A stretch of 64,000 nt of DNA from an uncultured Paracoccaceae bacterium (GCA_947503765.1 CANNFA010000003.1:124001-188000); one strand, 5' to 3'. Positions 38,840-48,506 are shown, counted from the first letter of the stretch. A program made the numbers and translations. Notes: generated by a model not told the origin, from the letters alone.

Positions 38840-39619
38840 ATGGATCTGGGAATTGCAGGAAAACGGGCGCTGGTCTGCGCCTCGTCCAAGGGGCTGGGGC
38901 TGGGCTGCGCGCGGGCGCTGGCAGAGGCGGGGGCCGATCTGGTGATGAACGCCCGCGGCGCCGAGGCGCTGGAGGCATCGGCCGCGGCGATCCGCTCGGA
39001 ATTCGGCGTCGCCGTTGATATCGTGGCCGCCGACATCACCGACGAGGTCGGGCGCGCCCGCGTGCTCGAGGCCGCGGGCGCGGTGGACATCCTGGTGACC
39101 AATGCGGGCGGGCCGCCGCCGGGGATGTGGCCCGACTGGAGCCGCGACGATTTCCTCGCGGCGCTCGATGCCAACATGCTGACGCCCATCGCGCTGATGC
39201 AGGCGCTGCTGCCCGGCATGATTGAGCGCGGCTGGGGCCGCGTGGTCAACATCACCTCGCAATCGGTCAAGGCGCCGATCGCGGTGCTGGGTCTGTCGAA
39301 TTCGGCACGGGCCGGGCTGACCGGGTTCGTCGCGGGCACCGCGCGGCAGGTGGCCGGGGACGGGGTGACGATCAACAACCTGTTGCCGGGCATCCATGCG
39401 ACCGATCGCGCGATCGGCCTCGATGGCAAGGTGGCGGCCGACAAGGGCATCACCATGGACGAGGCAAGGGCGCAAAGATCGGCGACCATTCCCGCCGGGC
39501 GCTACGGCACGGCCGCGGAATTCGGCGCCGCCTGCGCGTTCCTGTGCTCGGTCCATGCGGGGTTCATCGTCGGGCAGAACATCCTGCTCGATGGCGGCGC
39601 GGTGAACGCGACGCTCTGA
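38840..39619 (+). CDS. SDR-fold oxidoreductase-like protein with non-standard active site
   Basis: A 259-residue short-chain dehydrogenase/reductase. The cofactor motif is 'VCASSKGLGLGCARALAEAG' (SxxxGxGxG variant), with 'LVTNAGGPPPGMW' (NAG). A Ser is kept in 'VVNITSQSVKAP'. Where YxxxK is expected the sequence reads 'LGLSNSARAGLTGF', so both the catalytic Tyr and Lys are missing. The C-terminus 'VGQNILLDGGAVNATL' is normal. Many proteins of this subgroup are annotated 3-oxoacyl-ACP-reductase-like, but activity with this active site is doubtful. No strong ribosome binding site. Likely substrate unknown. Confidence 0.85.
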   Translation: MDLGIAGKRALVCASSKGLGLGCARALAEAGADLVMNARGAEALEASAAAIRSEFGVAVDIVAADITDEVGRARVLEAAGAVDILVTNAGGPPPGMWPDWSRDDFLAALDANMLTPIALMQALLPGMIERGWGRVVNITSQSVKAPIAVLGLSNSARAGLTGFVAGTARQVAGDGVTINNLLPGIHATDRAIGLDGKVAADKGITMDEARAQRSATIPAGRYGTAAEFGAACAFLCSVHAGFIVGQNILLDGGAVNATL

Positions 39620-39731
39620 GCCGCGGGGCGCGCGCGGCGGGCCTTGCAGCCCGCCCCGCCGGTTGCGGCGCGGCGGCGGGATTGCTATCTGCAAAAGACC
39701 GATCAATTCCCTCGGAAAACAGGGCCCGCCC

Positions 39732-40859
<1,128 letters not shown>

Positions 40860-40875
40860 GCGCGGGTCCGAACGG

Positions 40876-40925
40876 GCGAGGGGCTCTGCCCCTCGCGCTC
40901 CCCGAGGTATTGAGCGCAAGATGAG
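40876..40925 (+). repeat. Intergenic hairpin repeat element, GGGGCTCTGCCCC type
   Basis: A perfect 9-bp stem GCGAGGGGC-TCT-GCCCCTCGC (40876-40896) is followed by CCCCGAGGTATTGAGCGCAAGATGAGG (27 nt from 40900; key parts CCCCGAGGTATT and AAGATGA). A degenerate copy lies at 50081-50137. From memory, elements of this form are dispersed in Rhodobacteraceae genomes. Here it lies between the ABC ATPase stop and the convergent WYL gene stop and may help end both transcripts. Confidence 0.6.
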
Positions 40926-40927
40926 GA

Positions 40928-41614
40928 TCAGGGATCGGGCAGGGTCTGTCCTGCCCGGTAATCCATCAGCGTCTTGCCGCGTTCCTCGACGAACAGGGCG
41001 GGCAGGATGTCGAGCGTGTCGATCCTGTCGACGCGCAGCGTGGCGAAACCGGGGGTGGTCTCGCACCAGCAGGTGACGGTCCAGACCCGGCCCCAGTAAT
41101 CCAGTTTCAGCGGCCGGATGGTGCGCGACGCGACCGTGCCGCCGGGATCGTCGTAGGTGACGCGCAGCTTCTGGCGCGCGCGGATCGCTCCGCGGATGCG
41201 CGGCATGTGGCGAAAGCCGGCGGCGGCATCCGCCAGGGGATAGACGGCAAAGCCCCATCCGGCGGGCGCGGCGCCGCGTTCTTCGGGCAGCACCGCGTCG
41301 ATCCGGGCGGAAAGGGCGGCGGCGGCGGCGCGCAATTCCTCGTCGCCGCCCTGCGCCACGGCGGCAAGGCCGAGATGCAGCGCCTCGAGCTCGGTCAGGG
41401 TCATGTTCAGCGGCGGCAGCGTGACCGGCACGGTCATCCGGTAGCCGAGGCCGCGCTCGCCGCGCACCGGCACGCCCGAGGCCATCAGCGTGTCCATGTC
41501 GCGCCAGATCGTCCGCTCGCTGACGCCGTGTGCGGCGGCGAGGCTGGCGGCGCGGTGCACCCGTCCGTCGCGCAGCGTCTGGATCAGAGCATAGAGGCGG
41601 TCGGTTCGGCGCAT
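40928..41614 (-). CDS. YafY-type transcriptional regulator (HTH and WYL domain)
   Basis: A 228-residue regulator. The N-terminal helix-turn-helix covers residues 1-60 ('RAASLAAAHGVSERTIWRDMDTL', key: GVSERTIWRD). The WYL domain occupies about 125-200 ('RQKLRVTYDDPGGTVASRTI', 'LDYWGRVWTVTCWCE'). WYL domains sense ligands such as nucleic acids or cyclic nucleotides in some family members. The likely target is a neighbouring gene, but none is obvious. ATG 41614 has AAAGG about 6 nt upstream. It is divergent from tatABC. Confidence 0.88.
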   Translation of the reverse strand: MRRTDRLYALIQTLRDGRVHRAASLAAAHGVSERTIWRDMDTLMASGVPVRGERGLGYRMTVPVTLPPLNMTLTELEALHLGLAAVAQGGDEELRAAAAALSARIDAVLPEERGAAPAGWGFAVYPLADAAAGFRHMPRIRGAIRARQKLRVTYDDPGGTVASRTIRPLKLDYWGRVWTVTCWCETTPGFATLRVDRIDTLDILPALFVEERGKTLMDYRAGQTLPDP

Positions 41615-41694
41615 GGCTGCCTTTTCGGTGATTCGCGGCGCGGGGTGGCACCGGCGGCACGGGGTGCGGGCCGGCGGATTTCCAGCCCGCATAA

Positions 41695-41711
41695 CTGACA
41701 AAAATCTGACA
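41695..41711 (+). promoter_or_regulatory. Pho-box-like direct repeat upstream of tatA
   Basis: CTGACA-AAAAT-CTGACA places two identical hexamers 11 bp apart, the spacing of PhoB-binding half sites. The E. coli consensus has CTGTCAT-type halves, so this site differs at the fourth base of each. It lies in the 262-bp divergent region between the WYL gene and tatA. PhoB binding is inferred only. Confidence 0.3.
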
Positions 41712-41876
41712 GGTGGCCCCGGCGCAACCGGAATCCCGCCCGGCGGGGGAAAATTCTGCGTGAAATTCCGGGCCTGCGCGGCTTTGACGCTTTTCGAGCG
41801 CGCCGCGATTCCATAGATGGGGGCGACGGATTACGGACAGGGCCGCCCGGCCGGCGGCCTGCCAAGGAGAGACCTC

Positions 41877-42089
41877 ATGCTGAACAATATCGGACTTCCC
41901 GGCCTTCTGCTGATCGCCGTCGTCGTGCTCGTCCTGTTCGGACGCGGCAAGATCTCGTCGCTGATGGGCGAGGTGGGCAAGGGCATCACCGCCTTCAAGA
42001 AGGGCGTGAGCGACAGCAAGGAGGAGCTGGAGGACAGCTCCAACGCGGTGCGCGACGTGACCCCCGAAGAGGAAAAGGACAAGGCGTAA
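41877..42089 (+). CDS. tatA: Sec-independent protein translocase TatA
   Basis: Pore-forming component of the twin-arginine pathway, which exports folded proteins. The 70-residue protein has one N-terminal helix ('[16 protein letters not shown]'), the FGRGK hinge, an amphipathic helix ('[19 protein letters not shown]') and an acidic tail, as expected. AAGGAG lies 7 nt before the ATG. A TTGACG at 41784-41789 could be a -35, but its -10 is poor. First gene of tatABC. Confidence 0.95.
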   Translation: MLNNIGLPGLLLIAVVVLVLFGRGKISSLMGEVGKGITAFKKGVSDSKEELEDSSNAVRDVTPEEEKDKA

Positions 42090-42110
42090 GCCGCTTGTCC
42101 GGGTAGCGCC

Positions 42111-42656
42111 ATGTTTGACCTCGGCTGGACCGAACTTCTGCTGATCGGCGTTGTCGCGCTGATCGTGGTGGGCCCGAAGGATCTGCCGGGCATGTTCCGT
42201 ACCCTGGGCCGGTTCACCGGAAAGATGAAGAACATGGCGCGCGAGTTCCAGCGCGCGATGAACGACGCCGCCGACGAGGCCGGCGTCAAGGACATCGCCA
42301 AGGATCTGAAATCGGCGACCTCGGCGAAGTCGATGGGGCTGGACAAGCTGAACGCCGCTGCCGACCGCTTCGAGAAGTGGGAGCCGGGCAGGAAGGCCGG
42401 CAAGTCCGGTTCGGAGGGCGGCGCGGACGACAGCGCGGAGGAGACCGAGGCGCCGGCCGCCGCGCCTGCAGGCAAGGCTGCGGCGAAGGGCCCCGAGACG
42501 CAGAAGCTGGCCGAGGACCGCGCGGCGGCCTCGGGCAAGGCGCGCGAGAGCGCGGCGCGCAAGGCGGCGGACCGCCATAACGCGCAGATCGAGGCGGCCG
42601 CGAAAGAGCGGGATGCCGCGGCGAAGGCCGGGACCGGCGGGGACGGCAGTAAATGA
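42111..42656 (+). CDS. tatB: Sec-independent protein translocase TatB
   Basis: A 181-residue TatB, which with TatC recognises twin-arginine signal peptides. The N-terminus 'MFDLGWTELLLIGVVALIVVGP' (key: Glu8 and GPKDLP hinge) is diagnostic. An amphipathic helix follows ('FRTLGRFTGKMKNMAREFQ'), then a long Ala/Lys/Glu-rich disordered tail from about residue 85. The overlap with tatC is ATGA (42653-42656). Confidence 0.93.
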   Translation: MFDLGWTELLLIGVVALIVVGPKDLPGMFRTLGRFTGKMKNMAREFQRAMNDAADEAGVKDIAKDLKSATSAKSMGLDKLNAAADRFEKWEPGRKAGKSGSEGGADDSAEETEAPAAAPAGKAAAKGPETQKLAEDRAAASGKARESAARKAADRHNAQIEAAAKERDAAAKAGTGGDGSK

Positions 42657-43534
42657 GCGCGGGCAATGACGACGAGATCGAGGCATCCTCCGCCCCGCTG
42701 ATCGAGCATCTGGCCGAGCTGCGCAGCCGGCTGATCCGCTCGGTGCTGGCCTTTATCGTCGGCATGGTGATCTGTTTCACCGTCGCCACGCCGATCTTCA
42801 ACTTCCTGACCGCGCCGCTTTGCCAGGTGCTGGGCGACCGCGGGCAGGATTGCGATCTGATCTTCATCAGCCCGCAGGAAGGGTTCTTCGTGGCGATCAA
42901 GGTGTCGCTGCTGGGCGGGTTCATGCTGTCCTTTCCGGTGATCGCGATGCAGATGTGGCGGTTCGTGGCGCCCGGCCTCTACCGGACAGAGCGCGGCGCG
43001 TTCCTGCCGTTCCTTCTGGCCTCGCCGTTCATGTTCCTGCTGGGCGCGTCCTTTGCCTTTTACGTGGTCACGCCGCTGGCCTATGATTTCTTCCTCGGCT
43101 TCCAGCAATTCGGCGCCGAGGGCGAGGCCGTGGTCGGCGAGGAGGTGCGCCAGGGCCTGTCGGTGGTGTTCCAGGGCTCGGCGCAGGAATACCTGAACCT
43201 GACAATCAAGTTCATCGTCGCCTTCGGGCTGTGCTTCCAGCTTCCCGTGCTGCTGACGCTGATGGGAAAGGCCGGGCTGGTGTCGTCGCGCGGGCTGGCG
43301 GATGTGCGCAAATATGCCGTTGTGGCGATCCTGCTGCTGGCCGCGCTGGTCACGCCGCCGGACGTGATCACCCAGGTGATCCTGTTCGTGGTGGTCTACG
43401 GGCTCTACGAGATCTCGATCCAGCTGGTGAAGCGGGTGGAGCGCAAGCGCGTCGAGCAGCTGCGCCGCGAGGGGGTGCTGGACGAGGACGAGGATCTGGA
43501 CGCCTTCGATGCCGGCGGGGATGACGGCGAATGA
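42653..43534 (+). CDS. tatC: Sec-independent protein translocase TatC
   Basis: Six-helix core of the Tat translocase (293 residues) that binds the twin-arginine signal. Family motifs are 'LIEHLAELRSRLIRSVLAF', 'LIFISPQEGFFVAIKVSLLGGF' (key: PQEGFF) and 'FVAPGLYRTERGAFLPF'. The C-terminal tail after the last helix is charged and longer than in E. coli. It overlaps the DUF815 ATPase gene by ATGA (43531-43534), so that gene is probably in the tat operon. Confidence 0.96.
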   Translation: MSAGNDDEIEASSAPLIEHLAELRSRLIRSVLAFIVGMVICFTVATPIFNFLTAPLCQVLGDRGQDCDLIFISPQEGFFVAIKVSLLGGFMLSFPVIAMQMWRFVAPGLYRTERGAFLPFLLASPFMFLLGASFAFYVVTPLAYDFFLGFQQFGAEGEAVVGEEVRQGLSVVFQGSAQEYLNLTIKFIVAFGLCFQLPVLLTLMGKAGLVSSRGLADVRKYAVVAILLLAALVTPPDVITQVILFVVVYGLYEISIQLVKRVERKRVEQLRREGVLDEDEDLDAFDAGGDDGE

Positions 43535-44370
43535 CGGGGGACGCATTGCACCGGATCGCCGCCGCGCTGGAGCGGATCAGCCCGGCACCCCTTGCCGCGC
43601 CCGATTTCGCGGCGGCGGATGCCTTCGTGTGGCATGTGGACCCGGACCGGCTGATCCCGGTGGGGCAGGTGAACCGGGTGGATCTCCCGCTGCTGGTGGG
43701 GATCGACCGCGCCCGCGACACGCTGCGGCAGAACACGGTGCAGTTCGCGCGCGGGCTGCCGGCGAACAACGCGTTGCTCTGGGGCGCGCGCGGCATGGGC
43801 AAGTCGAGCCTCGTGAAGGCGGTGCATGCCGATGTGGTGGCGGATGGCCTGCCGTTGAAGATCGTCGAGTTGCAGCGCGAGGATCTGCCCAGCGTCGGGC
43901 GCCTGCTGAACCTGCTGCGCGCGGCGCCCGAACGGTTCGTTCTGTTCTGCGACGATCTGAGCTTTGGCCATGACGATCAGCATTACAAGTCGCTCAAGGC
44001 GGTTCTGGATGGCGGGATCGAGGGGCGGCCGGACAACGTGGTGTTCTATGCCACCTCGAACCGACGTCACCTGATGCCGCGCGACATGATCGAGAATGAA
44101 CGCTCCACCGCCATTTCCCCCAGCGAGGCGACCGAGGAAAAGGTGTCGCTGTCCGATCGCTTCGGGCTGTGGCTGGGCTTTCATCCCTGCTCGCAGGACG
44201 AATACCTCGCGATGGTCCGGGGCTATTGCGATGCCTATGGGCTCGAGATCGCCGAGGACGAGATGCGCGCCGAGGCGATCGAGTGGCAGGCGACGCGCGG
44301 GGCGCGGTCGGGCCGGGTGGCATGGCAGTATTTCACCGATCTGGCCGGGCGGCGCGGGATCGCGGTTTAG
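43531..44370 (+). CDS. DUF815-family P-loop ATPase
   Basis: A 279-residue AAA-like ATPase. Walker A is 'LLWGARGMGKSSLVKAVHAD', Walker B 'RFVLFCDDLSF', and sensor 1 'VVFYATSNRRHLMPRDM'. The family (DUF815) is widespread with no established function. The ATGA overlap with tatC suggests shared expression; whether it helps export is unknown. It is followed by a large hairpin that separates it from the convergent RTX gene. Confidence 0.88.
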   Translation: MTGDALHRIAAALERISPAPLAAPDFAAADAFVWHVDPDRLIPVGQVNRVDLPLLVGIDRARDTLRQNTVQFARGLPANNALLWGARGMGKSSLVKAVHADVVADGLPLKIVELQREDLPSVGRLLNLLRAAPERFVLFCDDLSFGHDDQHYKSLKAVLDGGIEGRPDNVVFYATSNRRHLMPRDMIENERSTAISPSEATEEKVSLSDRFGLWLGFHPCSQDEYLAMVRGYCDAYGLEIAEDEMRAEAIEWQATRGARSGRVAWQYFTDLAGRRGIAV

Positions 44371-44461
44371 GAAATCACGGCCATCGTCTGGGATCCGAAC
44401 TGGGCGCGATTGTCCAGAATAGCGCGATATGCCGGAAATCCGTCGCGCCCGGCGGCACGCC

Positions 44462-44527
44462 GGGCAGCCCCCGACCGCCCCTATGGGCGGGGGCTTCTCC
44501 CCCGCCCGCGGCCGGGGGCTGCCCTTT
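44462..44527. terminator. Large convergent hairpin between the DUF815 ATPase and RTX-Hint genes
   Basis: Perfect 12-bp outer arms GGGCAGCCCCCG (44462-44473) and CGGGGGCTGCCC (44513-44524) enclose a second GC-rich inverted repeat (GGGCGGGGG-CTTCT-CCCCCGCCC). Three T follow on the plus strand. It lies in the 163-bp gap between convergent genes and probably stops transcription from both sides. Confidence 0.55.
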
Positions 44528-44533
44528 GCTCTA

Positions 44534-47023
44534 CTAGGCAACTCGGCGGCTGCGAACCGGCGCGCGCAGCCGCACCAGGCTCAGCACCTCGCGCCGTTTC
44601 AGGAACGGGCGGGCAAGCGGGCCGTAGCACCCAGCCGCTGCCACATCGCCCAGGCCGGGGATCAGCGCGGCCAGCTCGGCGCGCGCCGCCGCCGGCAGCA
44701 TCCGCAGCGTCTGCGGGCCGGGATAGAAACTTTCGGTCGCGGCGCCGTTGGCGAACAGCACCTCGTGCCGGTCGAGCAGCAGGTGGATATAGGTGACGTG
44801 CCGCTTGCCGGCGGCCACGCGCACCGGGCCGGGCGCCTCGGCCAGGTGGCGGGCGCGGGCAAGGCGCTGGTCGCCGGGGGCGCCGCCCCGGCCCAGCAGC
44901 ATCCCGTGCAGCGGCGAGACAAGCAGCGGCGCGTAATTGCCCAGCACGCCTTCGGGGATCAGCACGGGCCGGGTGTACGGCCGGGCCAGCAGATCGCGCG
45001 GCCCCAGCGAGCAGCGGCCGATCCAGCGGATCCGGCGCGCGCCCCGGTCCAGCGTCGTCACCCGGTCGCCGGGCGCCAGCGTTTCCACCGGCACATCGCC
45101 GCGCGGCGTGCGGATCAGCGTGCCGGGCGTGAAACAGGGAACCCCGGCATCGTTCAGCGCCTGCGCGCCGGTCAGGCTGGCCGGGGACACGCCCGTCAGC
45201 GTCAGCGTCTCGCCGTTCGGGAAGGTCAGCACCGCGTTGCCGCTGCCATCGTCGGTCACGGTGATGTCCCAGGCATTCACCGGGTTGCCGTCCGCGTCGG
45301 TCAGGCCGGACAGGTCGAGCTGGTCGTTGAAGCTGCCGTCGCCATCGCTGTCGGCGATGTCGAAATCGGTGATGACATCGGCGCCGCCGCCGTCGCCCAT
45401 GACGAACACGTCGTCGCCCGCACCGCCGGTCAGCGTGTCGTTGCCGGTTCCGCCCGCGACGGTGTCGTTGCCGATGCCGCCGTCCAGCACATCGTCGCCC
45501 GCGCCGCCGTCGATCGAATCCGCGCCGCCCACATCCGGGTCCGGGATGGTGGTGAAATGGACGTCGCTGACATAGATCGCCTGCGTCCCGTTCAGCGCGT
45601 TGGTATAGACGATCTCGATCTGCTGCACGGGGCCGGCGATCTCGACCAGCACGGCGCCCGCCGCCTCGTCCGGATCGTCCAGCGTGCCGCCCGCGCTGAT
45701 CGTGTTGCCCGAGGTGCTGTCGTTGCCATAGGGCGTCAGCGTCACCGAAACGGGGTTGCCGTCGGCGTCGATCGCGTTGACCGTGATGACGTCCTGGTGG
45801 TTGCCGGAATAGAAGTCGATATCGTTGAGCCAGAACGACACGTCCTCGACCTCTCCGGCGACGGACGCGCCGGTGGCGGCATCGAAGTCGATGGTGGTGG
45901 TCGAGGTCGCGCCGCCGCCGTTGCCGTAAAGGTAGAGGTTCGAGTTCGGGTCGAAATCGGGGTCGGCATCGACATAGGCGCTGTCGGTGGTTTCGATCAG
46001 GAAGGTCGGGTTGTTGGTCCCGTCATCCGTGAAAGAGACCGACACGTCGATATCGCCGGTGTTCTGGGTAAAGCCGCCGGCGACGCTGGTGCCGTCGGGG
46101 GCGACCTGCGACCATTCGAGCGTTTCGTCGCTGCCGGTCGGGGGTGCGGTGCTGTCGCCCTGGATCGTGTCGTCGCCCGCGCCGCCAAGCAGCGTGTCGC
46201 TGCCGCCGCCGCCCTCTATCGCGTCGTTGCCGGCGCCGCCGAAGACGCGGTCGTCGCCCGAGCCGCCCGACAGGTCGTCGTTGCCGCCATTGCCCCGGAT
46301 CGTGTCCGCGCCCGCGCCGCCCTCGATCGTGTCGCTGCCGCCGCGGCCCAGCAGCCGGTCGTCGCCGCTGCCGCCGTCGATACTGTCATTGCCGCCGCCG
46401 CCATCGACCGTGTCGCCGCCGCCGCCGGAAGACACCGTGTCGTTGCCTGCGCCCGCGTCGATCGCATCGCCCAGCCCGCCCGGTCCGGTGCCGAAACCGT
46501 CATCGACCTGGTCGTTCTGCGCATCGCCGGTATAGCTGCCGTCGATGCTGTCATTGCCGCCGGTCCCCGAGATCACCCGGTCGGGCGCGATGTAGTCGTC
46601 CGCCGAAAAGGCGATGTCGCCGGCGGTCACGTCCGGGTTCGTGTCCCGTTCCAGCACCGTGTAGAGGCGGCCGGGAACCAGCGGGATTTCCGAGATCGTG
46701 TAATCGCCCGCGGCGGCGCCATTCTCGACATCGAAGGCGGCGACCTGGAAAATCTCTCCGGTGACCGTATCCTGGACCGTCCAGACCATCTCGGCATCGA
46801 CGTTGGACACGGTCGAGATGGTGCCGTTCAGATCGACACTCGCGGTGGCGGTTTCGCTGCCGTTGTTGTCGTCGTCCAGCGTCACGCCCTCGATCCCCGG
46901 TTCGGGATCGTCCACGACGGCCTTGCCGACGGCGTCGCCGGGGCCGGTCCAGGTGAACGCGCCCGATGGGGGCAGGATCAAAGACGCGTTCGCGTCGTAG
47001 AACCGGATGCTGTAGATCGCCAA
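44534..47023 (-). CDS. Large RTX (calcium-binding repeat) exoprotein with C-terminal Hint domain
   Basis: An 829-residue acidic protein. An N-terminal region (about 1-150) is followed by nonapeptide GGxGxDxxx calcium-binding repeats (about 150-290, e.g. 'GGAGNDAIEGGGGSDTLLGG'). A beta-rich domain spans about 300-500 ('VEDVSFWLNDIDFYSGNHQD'), then a second repeat block ('GGAGDDVLDGGIGNDTVAGG'). A Hint domain starts at C630 ('CFTPGTLIRTPRGDVPVETL'). RTX proteins normally leave by type I secretion; no transporter genes are here. The start is taken as TTG 47023 because AAGGAG lies 8 nt upstream and homologues begin MAIYSIRF-like. The Hint domain may self-process. Confidence 0.88.
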   Translation of the reverse strand: MAIYSIRFYDANASLILPPSGAFTWTGPGDAVGKAVVDDPEPGIEGVTLDDDNNGSETATASVDLNGTISTVSNVDAEMVWTVQDTVTGEIFQVAAFDVENGAAAGDYTISEIPLVPGRLYTVLERDTNPDVTAGDIAFSADDYIAPDRVISGTGGNDSIDGSYTGDAQNDQVDDGFGTGPGGLGDAIDAGAGNDTVSSGGGGDTVDGGGGNDSIDGGSGDDRLLGRGGSDTIEGGAGADTIRGNGGNDDLSGGSGDDRVFGGAGNDAIEGGGGSDTLLGGAGDDTIQGDSTAPPTGSDETLEWSQVAPDGTSVAGGFTQNTGDIDVSVSFTDDGTNNPTFLIETTDSAYVDADPDFDPNSNLYLYGNGGGATSTTTIDFDAATGASVAGEVEDVSFWLNDIDFYSGNHQDVITVNAIDADGNPVSVTLTPYGNDSTSGNTISAGGTLDDPDEAAGAVLVEIAGPVQQIEIVYTNALNGTQAIYVSDVHFTTIPDPDVGGADSIDGGAGDDVLDGGIGNDTVAGGTGNDTLTGGAGDDVFVMGDGGGADVITDFDIADSDGDGSFNDQLDLSGLTDADGNPVNAWDITVTDDGSGNAVLTFPNGETLTLTGVSPASLTGAQALNDAGVPCFTPGTLIRTPRGDVPVETLAPGDRVTTLDRGARRIRWIGRCSLGPRDLLARPYTRPVLIPEGVLGNYAPLLVSPLHGMLLGRGGAPGDQRLARARHLAEAPGPVRVAAGKRHVTYIHLLLDRHEVLFANGAATESFYPGPQTLRMLPAAARAELAALIPGLGDVAAAGCYGPLARPFLKRREVLSLVRLRAPVRSRRVA
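46153..46455 (-). repeat. DNA block encoding tandem RTX nonapeptides
   Basis: About eleven in-frame 27-bp units, imperfect at DNA level, encode GGxGxDxxx calcium-binding nonapeptides of the RTX-Hint protein. A second, shorter block lies at about 45385-45530. The repeat is coding and is not a CRISPR: there are no unique spacers of constant length. Confidence 0.8.
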
Positions 47024-47296
47024 GCGGGGCACTCCTTCTGAGGGCGGCGCGCGGCCGCGCATCCTGCGGCGGCCGGAAGCACAGGCTGAAGGAAAGCCGG
47101 GTCGCCGCGCGGGCGACAATCGGGCGATTTCTAGATTTTTTGTTTCGGGATTTTTCTAAAATCCGGCGGACCGGGTGCGGATCCGATGCAATGCGGCGAT
47201 GATCGTGCCAAAACGCGGCCATTGTCGGCGCGGAGCCGACAATCACACGCGGATGTCCGGCGCGGCGGGGCTGCCGCTGCGCCGGTCAGTCCGGGA
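47024..47296. other. Intergenic region upstream of the RTX-Hint gene
   Basis: No gene is supported. A strikingly A/T-rich stretch (47128-47165) contains a perfect inverted repeat GGATTTT-TCT-AAAATCC at 47148-47164, about 125 bp before the RTX start. It may be the promoter or regulator site of that gene, since UP-like A/T tracts are rare in this GC-rich window. Confidence 0.4.
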
Positions 47297-48463
47297 TCAG
47301 TTCACGAACGGGACCGGATCGACGCTTTCGAAGCCTTCGCGCACCTCGAAATGCAGGAAGGCCGGGTCGCTGTCGCGCACCTCGGCGACGGTCTGGCCGC
47401 GCGTCACCCGGTCGCCCTTGGAGACCGGGATGTTCTGGATGTTGGCATAGACCGTCAGCAGGTTGCCCGAATGCCGGATCACCAGGATCGGCACCTGGTC
47501 GGTGTCGCGGGTGATCGCGGCGACGGTGCCATCCTCGGCGGCCTTGACCTTGGTGCCCGCGGCGGCGGCGATGTCGATCCCCTCGTTAGAGCCCTTGGCG
47601 TAGGGCCGGATGATCGAGCCCTTGACCGGCAGCAGCAGCCGCGAGGCCGACGCCTCGCTGCGGTCCTCGGACAGGGCGGGAGAGGGCGGCGGCGCGGTGC
47701 TGGCGACCTCGGTCTCCTCGGGCAGCGGCTTGGACGCGCTCGGCGGCTCGGGGGTAAGCGATCCGGCGCCGGGGGCCGAGGTCTCGATGCCAGCCGCGGG
47801 GTCCGGCCTCGGCTGGTCGGCCGAGGCGACGGGGATCAGCAGCGTCTGCCCCTCGCGCACGTTCATGTCGGGGCTCAGCCCGTTCCAGTCGGCCAGCGCC
47901 CGCACCGACACCTTGTAGAGCCGGGCAATGGAATAGGCGGTCTCGCCGCGCTGCACCTTGTGGCGCACCGGCTCGGGGCCGGACGGGGCGGCGCCGTCGA
48001 CCGGCGCGAGCGTGGTCGTGGTCACCGGGGCGGCGGAATTGCGGTTGCCGCCATCCACCCGGTCCAGCGCGCCGCCGGCCACCGAGGCGATGTCGACATT
48101 GCCGCCGGCACCGCCGCCGACCTTGCGCGGCAGGGCGATCACCTCGCCGTTGCGCAGCCGGGTATCGGGGGAGATGCCGTTATAGCTGGCCAGTTCCGCC
48201 GGCGGCAGGCCCAGCCGGTCGGCCAGGGTGACGATCGTGTCGCCCTGTTCGGCCACGGCGACCTGGAAATTCGGATAGGTGATGACCCCGCGCGCATCCG
48301 GCTCGGGGCGCGGATCGGTCGCAAGGCGCGTCGCGTCGGTGGTGTCGAACCCGCCCGACAGATCGCGCATGTCCATGTCGAACCCGTCGGCGCAGGCCGA
48401 CAAGGCCAGAACGCTTGTCGCTGCCAGCCAGAATCGCGGTTTGGATCGGCGGATTGTTGCCAT
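47297..48463 (-). CDS. NlpD-like lipoprotein with LysM and degenerate M23 (LytM) domain
   Basis: A 388-residue lipoprotein: signal 'FWLAATSVLALSACA' with lipobox LSAC. A LysM-like domain lies around residues 60-115 ('GDTIVTLADRLGLPPAELASYN') and a second LysM around 180-225 ('GETAYSIARLYKVSVRALADWN'). A Pro/Ser-rich linker and a C-terminal LytM domain follow ('NEGIDIAAAAGTKVKAAEDG'). In the LytM part the zinc His of HxxxD is replaced in 'GSNEGIDIA', and the HxH site reads 'YANIQ', so it should be inactive as a peptidase. This is the NlpD/EnvC pattern, in which LytM activates amidases at division. It lies with surE and pcm, as nlpD often does. Confidence 0.88.
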   Translation of the reverse strand: MATIRRSKPRFWLAATSVLALSACADGFDMDMRDLSGGFDTTDATRLATDPRPEPDARGVITYPNFQVAVAEQGDTIVTLADRLGLPPAELASYNGISPDTRLRNGEVIALPRKVGGGAGGNVDIASVAGGALDRVDGGNRNSAAPVTTTTLAPVDGAAPSGPEPVRHKVQRGETAYSIARLYKVSVRALADWNGLSPDMNVREGQTLLIPVASADQPRPDPAAGIETSAPGAGSLTPEPPSASKPLPEETEVASTAPPPSPALSEDRSEASASRLLLPVKGSIIRPYAKGSNEGIDIAAAAGTKVKAAEDGTVAAITRDTDQVPILVIRHSGNLLTVYANIQNIPVSKGDRVTRGQTVAEVRDSDPAFLHFEVREGFESVDPVPFVN

Positions 48464-48506
48464 CGCTCGTCCCCTTCGTGGCTCCGTTGTTGCCCGGAGC
48501 CTTGCG

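Noticed and set aside
46153-46455. Regular short repeats that at first resemble a CRISPR array
   Set aside because: The period is 27 bp with no unique spacers, and all units keep one reading frame encoding GGxGxDxxx calcium-binding motifs.
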